Shown here in pieces: positions 58,096-64,000 of a stretch of 64,000 nt of DNA (positions are counted from its first letter, which is position 1; the number at the start of each line of letters is the position of its first letter). The notes under the pieces are model-generated. The model saw only the letters and a list, made by a program, of their open reading frames with translations, made no database searches and was not told the DNA's origin. The DNA is from Paenibacillus marchantiophytorum (GTDB lineage Bacteria > Bacillota > Bacilli > Paenibacillales > NBRC-103111): the NCBI RefSeq assembly GCF_014640555.1, contig NZ_BMHE01000032.1, positions 1 to 64,000 of the forward strand. Reading direction: 5' to 3'. The position numbers were made by a program, and so were the translations under genes.

Positions 58096-59667
58096 CTATA
58101 AACTCTGCTCACTTACCCCCGTAACCGGGTCGAAGACCAGCATTTTCGTGCCGATTTTATCAATAAAGAAGCGGTCATGGCTAACCGTGATGACGGCGCC
58201 GGGGAAATGGATCAAAGCCTGCTCCATAACCTGAATGCTCGTTAAGTCCAAATGGTTGGTTGGCTCATCTAAGATGATCACCGCTGCACCGGAGAGCAGG
58301 CATTTGGCTAAGGCAACCCTGGCCTTCTGCCCGCCGGATAGGTTCCCGATGAACTTGCTGAGATCCATCTCCGAGAATTGCAGCATGGCGAGGAATTTGT
58401 TCACCTTTTTCCGCGGGGCGTCCAGCCCCAATCCGTACGTGTTCACAGCGTGACTAACGGTATCCTTAGGATTAAGCTCATCCCACATCCGGTTGAAGTA
58501 AGCGTAGCTGACGCCCTTCTCCCAGACCACCTCGCCGGACTCTGGCTGCTCCTGCCCTGTCAGCACCTTGATGAGCGTAGACTTCCCGCTTCCGTTAGGA
58601 CCAACGATGACTAGGCGATCTTCTTTCTGAATGTCGAAGCTTACATTCTCAAAGATGGAACGACTGTCGTAGGTCTGGCTGATTTTTTGGACTTCGCACA
58701 GCTTGTCCGGAAATCGCAATCTTTCATAAATATCCGTGATTAGCACATTGACGGGATGCGGTTCTATCCGCTTTTTGTTATCGGCCAATTGGCGGGATAA
58801 ACGGTCCTTCGAAGACTTCCTGCTTGCACGGCTGTCAATCGCCTCTGATTCCATGAGGAGCAGCTCTTCCTCCCACTCGAATTGGCGGTCGAGCTCCTTC
58901 TTGCGCATCTTCTTTTTGCGGATGTAGTCGGTGTAATTCCCGTCATATTCCTGAAAATGATAGTTTTCGATCTCAATAATACGGGTAACCACTTTGTCAA
59001 TGAATTGTCGATCATGTGAAACCAGAATCATAGCGCCGTTGAAACGATGCAGCCACTGCTCCAACCAAGCTATGCCTTCCATGTCCAAATAGTTCGTCGG
59101 TTCATCCAGCAAAACAACATCCGGCAGCTCAATTAGCATCTTAGCCAGCGCTGCGCGGTTCCTCCAACCTCCCGACAATTCATCAATCGGCTGATTGCGC
59201 ATCACTTCGTTGAACCCCAGCTTCGTTAGAACCGTGTTAATCTCAACTGGTACATTCCAGCCATCCAAATGCTCCATCTGTTCGAATAACTCAGCCTGCC
59301 TCGTTAACAGTTGATCCATTTCAGCATCATCTGTCACCACACCCAGCTTGTCTCCAACTTCCTGCAGTTCACGCTCAATAAGAGCAACCTGCTCAAAGCA
59401 CATTTCTAGCTCCTGTTGAACGGACAGGCTTCCGCGCAGTTCGGAGAATTGGGAGAAATACCCTATTTTAACCTGCGGATCTATGTCCACCTTGCCAGAT
59501 GTTGGCTCTTCTTTCCCCATAATCAACTTGAAAACCGTCGACTTGCCGGCACCATTTCGTCCGATGAGACCAATACGCTCACCTTGGGTTACACGAAAAT
59601 AAATATCGCGAAAGATCATAGACTCTTCATATTTCTTAGTAACGTTATCCAGCCGAATTACACTCAT
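58096..59667 (-). CDS. ABC-F family ribosome-associated ATPase
   Basis: A 523-residue soluble protein with two ABC ATPase domains and no membrane part, an ABC-F protein acting on the ribosomal E-site (translation factor or antibiotic resistance by target protection). Domain 1 has GLIGRNGAGKST and LSGGWRNRAALAKMLI with LLDEPTNYLD; domain 2 has VGPNGSGKST and LSGGQKARVALAKCLL with ILDEPTNHLD. The linker between them is charged and helical (KKKMRKKELDRQFEWEEELL). ATG 59667 follows GAAGGGTG. The short linker and lack of a C-terminal extension suggest a housekeeping member rather than a Vga/Lsa-type resistance protein, but this is not certain. Confidence 0.9.
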   Translation of the reverse strand: MSVIRLDNVTKKYEESMIFRDIYFRVTQGERIGLIGRNGAGKSTVFKLIMGKEEPTSGKVDIDPQVKIGYFSQFSELRGSLSVQQELEMCFEQVALIERELQEVGDKLGVVTDDAEMDQLLTRQAELFEQMEHLDGWNVPVEINTVLTKLGFNEVMRNQPIDELSGGWRNRAALAKMLIELPDVVLLDEPTNYLDMEGIAWLEQWLHRFNGAMILVSHDRQFIDKVVTRIIEIENYHFQEYDGNYTDYIRKKKMRKKELDRQFEWEEELLLMESEAIDSRASRKSSKDRLSRQLADNKKRIEPHPVNVLITDIYERLRFPDKLCEVQKISQTYDSRSIFENVSFDIQKEDRLVIVGPNGSGKSTLIKVLTGQEQPESGEVVWEKGVSYAYFNRMWDELNPKDTVSHAVNTYGLGLDAPRKKVNKFLAMLQFSEMDLSKFIGNLSGGQKARVALAKCLLSGAAVIILDEPTNHLDLTSIQVMEQALIHFPGAVITVSHDRFFIDKIGTKMLVFDPVTGVSEQSL

Positions 59668-59795
59668 CGCTATCACCCTTCTACTCGCATCAATCTACCC
59701 CTGATTATAGCACTTGCATGAAGCCAATTGCTTGCCCGGCAAAAAGTGAACATAAAAACTCGCCTATGGCTCCAACGCAAACAATATTTATACTC

Positions 59796-59845
59796 ATTAC
59801 AAAAAGTAATTTATATTTGACATTTAGTAATGCGAAATATACAAT
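59796..59845 (+). promoter_or_regulatory. Promoter and candidate operators of the Xre gene
   Basis: TTGACA (59817-59822), a 17-bp spacer and TACAAT (59840-59845). ATTAC-AAAAA-GTAAT (59796-59810) lies upstream of the -35 box and CATTTAGTAATG (59821-59832) covers the spacer; both carry the GTAAT half-site and are likely autoregulatory sites. Confidence 0.75.
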
Positions 59846-59869
59846 TAAGTGGAAAGGAGAATGAGTTTC

Positions 59870-60064
59870 TTGAAAAACAAAAAAATGAAAATCGCCAGAG
59901 TCGAGTCCGATGTGTCTCAGGAACAATTAGCTGAGATTGTGGGAGTGACAAGGCAGACAATCAATTTAATCGAAACAGGCAACTACAATCCAAGCCTCAA
60001 ATTATGTATGGCAATATGCAAGGCTCTCAATAAAACTTTGAACGACTTATTCTGGGAGGAATGA
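59870..60064 (+). CDS. Xre-family regulator, small
   Basis: A 64-residue single helix-turn-helix protein of the YozG/SgtR-like group: KMKIARVESDVSQEQLAEIV, GVTRQTINLIETGNYNPSLK, LCMAICKALNKTLNDLFW. I choose TTG 59870, 10 nt after AGGAG; ATG 59861 touches that site. The family usually begins MKNKxK. It sits 3 bp before a membrane-protein gene and both follow a promoter with GTAAT sites. Confidence 0.88.
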   Translation: MKNKKMKIARVESDVSQEQLAEIVGVTRQTINLIETGNYNPSLKLCMAICKALNKTLNDLFWEE

Positions 60065-60067
60065 TGG

Positions 60068-60544
60068 ATGAATACGGAAAAAGTAGTTAAAGAAGCGAAA
60101 GTCATTACGGGCGCGGCACTGATTGTAGGTGTCCTTCTTTTGGCAGTCGGTATCCTTTTCGGTCTCATGGATAATAGCCCTGTAACCAATTACAAGGCTC
60201 TGATTGGATTGTCAGTCATACCGTTCAGTGCAGCATTTGCCTATTTCATTAAGCTCACAAGAATCAAGAGATCCCCCCAAAAGATGAGAAAAACGATGGT
60301 TCAAGAAGTGGATGAAAGGCTCGTGGCATGGAAGCATGCGATCGACGCCAGATCATTTAGAGTCCTTCAAGGGGCATTGTTCCTTGTTTATATGGGCAAT
60401 ACGTTGATCGTTCCAGAGGATATTTTTAAGTCGTTCGGATGGTGGGGGTTGCTGAGTTTATTATTTCTATCCTTTATCTCCCAAGGCGTCCTGTCCAAGA
60501 AAGTATTCGCCGGCGGTGTTCACGAAATCAATGAGGATAACTAG
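60068..60544 (+). CDS. Membrane protein co-transcribed with the Xre regulator
   Basis: A 158-residue protein with four helices (about 12-32, 42-60, 98-114 and 122-140) and a charged cytoplasmic loop between helices 2 and 3 (RIKRSPQKMRKTMVQEVDER). Small membrane proteins of the DUF2178/DUF6773 kind are often encoded next to such Xre regulators; I would not name the family more exactly. GGGAGG inside the end of the regulator gene serves as its ribosome binding site. Confidence 0.72.
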   Translation: MNTEKVVKEAKVITGAALIVGVLLLAVGILFGLMDNSPVTNYKALIGLSVIPFSAAFAYFIKLTRIKRSPQKMRKTMVQEVDERLVAWKHAIDARSFRVLQGALFLVYMGNTLIVPEDIFKSFGWWGLLSLLFLSFISQGVLSKKVFAGGVHEINEDN

Positions 60545-60579
60545 GGAACTGCATTGATGGGTCTCATCTGATTGAGAAA

Positions 60580-60622
60580 CAAGGGGCGAACCTCTCGGGA
60601 ATTTGAGAGAAGCCCCTATGGG
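60580..60622 (+). terminator. Stem-loop after the Xre operon
   Basis: GGGGC ... GCCCC encloses CTCTC-GGGAATTT-GAGAG, 36 bp beyond the stop. It lacks a U-tract. Confidence 0.45.
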
Positions 60623-60691
60623 AGTTCCTCTTCGAGAGCTGATCTTTTGAAGCTGCCCTTACGCGAGTTGCTCACCCGAGTTGCCCTTACG

Positions 60692-60870
60692 AACTCAATA
60701 ACCCTTATTCGATCAAAATGGTTCATTTAAAAAATCTAACGAATTCAAGATGATCTATTCCACGCAAAAGCTCGCCTTTTCGCCTATAAACTATCCCATA
60801 AGGCCGATTCAGTTCGTTAGATTTTCAAAGGAGCCATTTTCTCGCCTATAAGCATCATACAGTTCGTTAG
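60692..60870. repeat. 179-bp dispersed repeat, copy B
   Basis: Same length and ends as 52138-52316. Here GTTCGTTAG occurs twice, and a TCTAACGAATTC block is its inverted partner, so the element could fold. Confidence 0.75.
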
Positions 60871-61136
60871 CATAATCCAGACAGATAGATAGACAGACAA
60901 ATTAATCACCCCCAACCCCAGTGAAGGTGCTGATCTTTCTAGAAACACCCAACAGAACCTAGCCAACGGCTAGGTTCTTCGCCCTTCATGTATACCGGAG
61001 TCTATCAACATAGTAATACCAAAAGTTATATCAACTCGTAGAATATTATGGTAAAATGGGCCCTATTACATAGGGGCTTATCAAGTACCAGCTTCATACC
61101 GGACCTTGAAGGCACAGATCAGGAGGAATCATATCG

Positions 61137-63593
61137 ATGAAGTATACTAGAAAGCTTATATCCACTCTATTGATTGCAGTTATGTTGTTTTCATCGTTTA
61201 ATGTAGTTTTTGGTGCAACGGTCTTATCGGAATCTGACATTAAGGGAACATGGGCAGAAAACCAAATCTCTACTTGGATCGATAAAGGATTTATCACAGG
61301 CTATGAGGATGGTAGCTTTAAACCGGACAATACGATAACAAGAGCGGAATTCTTCGCTTTGATTAATCGTTCATTTGGATTCACGGAAACAGCCGCTGTT
61401 TCCTTTAGTGATGTTTCTTCATCTAATTGGGCATATGCTGAGGTTTCCAAAGCTGTGCAAGCGGGTTACATTAAGGGGTATGAAAACGGAACAATCGGTG
61501 TCAACAATCCAATCAGCCGACAAGAAGTTGCCGTTATCGTAGATCGACTTCTAAATCTATCCAATATACCAAGTGCTCCGGCACTCTTTACCGATTCAAG
61601 CTCCATAGCCTCATGGGCTAAGGCTTCGGTTGATGCTGCAGCAGCCAAGGGGATTCTGCAAGGTTATGCGAGTGACAATAACTTTAAGCCTAGTAAACCC
61701 ATTACGCGCGCTGAAGCTGTCGTCACCCTAGACCGCTCAGTTGCTGCAAAAGCAACCGTTTATCGGACAGCAGGGACATATGGTCCTGAAACAGGAACGG
61801 AAACAATAAATGGTGATGTAGTCATTAGTGTGACTGGAGTAACTTTACAGAATATGATCATTAATGGAAATCTATTATTTGCTAAAGACATTGAAGAAGG
61901 GGATTCCCACCTCAAGAATGTAGCGATCAAGGGTTTAACCCGTGTAGAGGGCGGGGGCGTTAACTCCATCTATTTGAACAATACAATTGTACTTGCACTT
62001 ATCGTTGATAAGAAAAAAGGACCCGTTCGTATTGTTGTGGAAGGCACAACAAGTGTAGGTGAAGCTACAATTAATTCTCCGTCCACACTCCAAGAAACGG
62101 CTGCAACGGGAGCAGGCTTCAGTAAGGTTACTTTATCGGAGCTATTACCCGCAGGTTCAAAAGTAACTTTAAAAGGAACCTTCGATTCCTTAACGGTCAA
62201 AGGCCGTGACATCCAGGTTGATCTCCCTGAAGGCAGCATTAAAGAAGTTATTTCATCATTAACAGCAACGGGTATGGCGCTTACTCTAGGTACAGATGCG
62301 AAGATTATTAGCCTTATCTTAGATGCAGCAGCTAAAATTCTAGGAACGGGCACAATTGAAAAAGTGACTATGAGCACCGTTGCGAAAGACGGAACGAATA
62401 TTGAAATTACAGTACGACTTTTAGGCAAAACAGATACAGATACAGATACAACTACAAACACAACTACTCCTACTGAACCTTCAACTGGGGGTACGGATAC
62501 AACTGCTCCAATTCTGTCCAGTGTAACAACAGGACCCCTATCGCTTGGAGATCAAGTCTGGGGTACAAGTAATGAAGCTGGATATTTATATCTAGTCCCT
62601 TCAACAACAGCCAAAACAATTATAGACTTAGATCAATCCGTTACTAATTTGTTAGGCAAGAAGCTTGCCATAGCAGCCAACGGAGATGCAGCGATTAGTA
62701 CAGCGGGTTTGGCATTAGGCACTTATGCTGTTTATGCAGTGGATCAATCCAACAATATATCCATAGCTTCACAAAACATAATCATTGGTAAAATACAATT
62801 AACCATCGATGAGCCCGCATTTTCACTGGTAAAGCCGTTAGGTGAAGGTACATCAATTCTCGTATCCGCAGGAACATTACATGGGGTTGGTGCGGGTGAA
62901 GATGTGACGGTGGTTACCCAAGCCGTTTATGATACTTTAACCTCCGCTAAAGTCAGACCCTTAACAGTCGTTTATACACTTACTGGAGAGGACAAATCTA
63001 AATATAATGCGCCTACAAACAATACCAACTATACTTTATATGTACAGAACAGCGTAGATACGGGAATTGTAATGGACCTTATCACTCATTCCAAAGAGTA
63101 TGATGGAACGACAAGCACAGCTGTATCAGCAGGATCTAGAATTGGAACTTGCGAAGGGGATGGCATTTGTCCAGAGGATGACGTAACTGTGCATGCTTCA
63201 GGAGCTTATAATGATACACAGGTAGGAACAGACAAGTTGATTACCGTGTCCTACACCCTTTCTGGGGGAGATGCAGGAAATTATTTACCGCCAGCTAACA
63301 TTACAGTACATACAGGCGTAATAACAGCCAAACAATTGACGATTTCAGCACCTACATTAACGAACTCCAAAGTATATGATGGAACGAAAACGGCGGGCGT
63401 TATCCCAGGCACCTTAATTGGCGTTGTTAGTGGAGAGAACGTAACCGTAAACGCAGTAGCCACATACAACAATGCAGAGATAGGAACCCATAAACGGGTA
63501 ACTATTGTGTATACTCTCTCAGGTACCGATGCCGGAAATTACAAGGCGCCAGCAAGCGAGACAGTAAGTACGGGCGAAATTACAGCACGCTAA
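61137..63593 (+). CDS. SLH-domain surface protein with YDG repeats
   Basis: An 818-residue secreted wall protein. A signal peptide (about 1-29) leads to three SLH domains (about 31-200; TGYEDGSFKPDNTITRAEF is the first signature). Next is a beta-strand-rich region (about 210-430) like those after SLH domains in Paenibacillus surface proteins, a Thr/Pro linker (about 432-455), one Ig-like domain (to about 550), and three YDG/MBG-type repeats. The last two (KEYDGTTST, KVYDGTKTAG with TLSGTDAGNYKAPA) are clear; the first lacks the YDG triad. AGGAGG precedes the ATG. Adhesion or S-layer structural role; no catalytic domain. Confidence 0.9.
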   Translation: MKYTRKLISTLLIAVMLFSSFNVVFGATVLSESDIKGTWAENQISTWIDKGFITGYEDGSFKPDNTITRAEFFALINRSFGFTETAAVSFSDVSSSNWAYAEVSKAVQAGYIKGYENGTIGVNNPISRQEVAVIVDRLLNLSNIPSAPALFTDSSSIASWAKASVDAAAAKGILQGYASDNNFKPSKPITRAEAVVTLDRSVAAKATVYRTAGTYGPETGTETINGDVVISVTGVTLQNMIINGNLLFAKDIEEGDSHLKNVAIKGLTRVEGGGVNSIYLNNTIVLALIVDKKKGPVRIVVEGTTSVGEATINSPSTLQETAATGAGFSKVTLSELLPAGSKVTLKGTFDSLTVKGRDIQVDLPEGSIKEVISSLTATGMALTLGTDAKIISLILDAAAKILGTGTIEKVTMSTVAKDGTNIEITVRLLGKTDTDTDTTTNTTTPTEPSTGGTDTTAPILSSVTTGPLSLGDQVWGTSNEAGYLYLVPSTTAKTIIDLDQSVTNLLGKKLAIAANGDAAISTAGLALGTYAVYAVDQSNNISIASQNIIIGKIQLTIDEPAFSLVKPLGEGTSILVSAGTLHGVGAGEDVTVVTQAVYDTLTSAKVRPLTVVYTLTGEDKSKYNAPTNNTNYTLYVQNSVDTGIVMDLITHSKEYDGTTSTAVSAGSRIGTCEGDGICPEDDVTVHASGAYNDTQVGTDKLITVSYTLSGGDAGNYLPPANITVHTGVITAKQLTISAPTLTNSKVYDGTKTAGVIPGTLIGVVSGENVTVNAVATYNNAEIGTHKRVTIVYTLSGTDAGNYKAPASETVSTGEITAR

Positions 63594-63637
63594 TAAAGGT
63601 TATCGACATAGATTTTAACCGTTCACACAGGTAAACT

Positions 63638-63681
63638 CCAAAAAGCGTTCTCCCACCACTTGGCGGGAGAACGCTTTTTGG
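63638..63681 (+). terminator. Terminator of the SLH/YDG gene
   Basis: CCAAAAAGCGTTCTCCC(A)CC pairs with GG(C)GGGAGAACGCTTTTTGG around ACTT. A 19-bp, nearly perfect stem. Confidence 0.88.
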
Positions 63682-63833
63682 CCTATGATCATTTATTAAT
63701 ATATAACTTTATAGATTGAACTTTTGATTTACAGTCCAACACAGAGCCGGTCAATGACTTCCATGGGGTTGGCATTGATGCGCCCATTTTACAGGTGCTT
63801 CATTAGTTCAGTCTATTAAAGCAAGAAAAGTTT

Positions 63834-63967
63834 CATTGGATTAATCCAATGCAATCGGCATTAAAGCTGCTGAAATCAAACTTTCACTGGATTTATCCAA
63901 TCTTTTAGTAGGAAATCGTTTAAAAAGGGCCTATTCTGGAATTTCCATTGGAAAAACCCAATGAAAG
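63834..63967. repeat. Palindrome cluster of the CATTGGAT family at the right end
   Basis: CATTGGATTAATCCAATG (63834-63851, perfect), CACTGGATTTATCCAAT (63885-63901) and CATTGG-AAAAAC-CCAATG (63946-63963). Spacing is about 50-60 bp, as in the 25391 cluster. No coding sequence is seen between 63,682 and the window end. Confidence 0.85.
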
Positions 63968-64000
63968 AAGGTTCTGAGGCGCGAAAACGAGGAAAACACT

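Larger units (their letters stand above)
60545..61136. other. Long upstream region of the SLH/YDG gene
   Basis: 592 bp without a gene. After repeat copy B comes a stem GAACCTAGCC-AAC-GGCTAGGTTC at 60955-60977. A 5' leader rich in GGGCCC..GGGGC then leads to the AGGAGG site. I tested it by eye against common riboswitch classes and recognised none. Confidence 0.5.

Noticed and set aside
61020..61130. Possible riboswitch (for example c-di-GMP type) in the SLH gene leader
   Set aside because: GC-rich folded segment, but conserved GEMM or other class motifs are absent.
1..64000. tRNA, rRNA or prophage genes
   Set aside because: No cloverleaf, rRNA or phage structural gene could be recognised; the single recombinase is not accompanied by phage modules.

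Overview
The window reads as a chromosomal segment of a low-to-mid GC Gram-positive, endospore-former-type bacterium of the Paenibacillaceae (Paenibacillus, Cohnella or a close relative). The reasons are AAGGAGG-type ribosome binding sites with frequent TTG/GTG starts, strong intrinsic terminators, two S-layer-homology (SLH) proteins, YesM/YesN with an LplB/YtcP-type sugar ABC transporter, YwhD/PbpG/SpeE/YwiB/ArgS in a Bacillus-like neighbourhood, and guanidine-I and c-di-AMP riboswitches. No rRNA, tRNA, CRISPR array or prophage was found.

Layout. 1-600: non-coding, with a 345-bp inverted-repeat element. 600-9,900: housekeeping block (argS, ywiB, speE, divergent pbpG, ywhD, an M1-family metallopeptidase and a membrane protein). 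9,900-13,200: a c-di-AMP riboswitch with an NlpC/P60 hydrolase, a photolyase, a guanidine-I riboswitch with a Gdx/SugE-type exporter, and a small beta-rich protein. 13,500-18,800: a NarL-type two-component system with a membrane protein, a graveyard of gene remnants, then a TDT transporter with a LysR regulator. 19,000-26,500: ABC exporter, lipase, DHA2 MFS pump, cysK, a DUF559-like nuclease gene broken by an in-frame TGA, a 51-bp tandem palindromic repeat, and exoA. 26,500-30,500: small membrane proteins, a LemA-like pair, an SRPBCC protein and an AraC regulator. 30,700-31,850: a lone tyrosine recombinase flanked by perfect 30-bp inverted copies of a recombinase-like core site. 32,000-35,400: HD-GYP protein, DUF2306 protein and an apparently catalytically degenerate GH13 protein. 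35,450-42,500: a rhodanese/flavin monooxygenase/AhpD-like operon with a divergent LysR, then tctCBA. 42,800-49,500: two sugar permeases, a solute-binding lipoprotein and YesN/YesM, followed by a FecB-type remnant. 49,500-52,100: nitroreductase, then a MarR-MFS operon with a clear operator. 52,100-52,970: repeat-rich non-coding DNA. 52,970-63,600: SLH metallophosphoesterase, an intact DUF559-like nuclease, an ABC-F protein, an Xre/membrane-protein pair and an SLH/YDG-repeat protein. 63,700-64,000: more palindromes.

How the genes work together. Several transcription units are readable from promoter to terminator (guanidine exporter, MarR-MFS, Xre-membrane protein). The sugar uptake genes lie directly upstream of their likely sensor pair. 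The sulfurtransferase, LLM monooxygenase and AhpD-like genes form one tight operon facing a LysR gene across a large palindromic operator.

The most unusual material is (a) two paralogous nuclease-plus-winged-helix genes, each behind a conserved nested hairpin leader and each followed by CATTGGAT...ATCCAATG-type palindromes that also occur elsewhere in the window, and (b) the tyrosine recombinase between two inverted core-like sites, which could invert its own gene.
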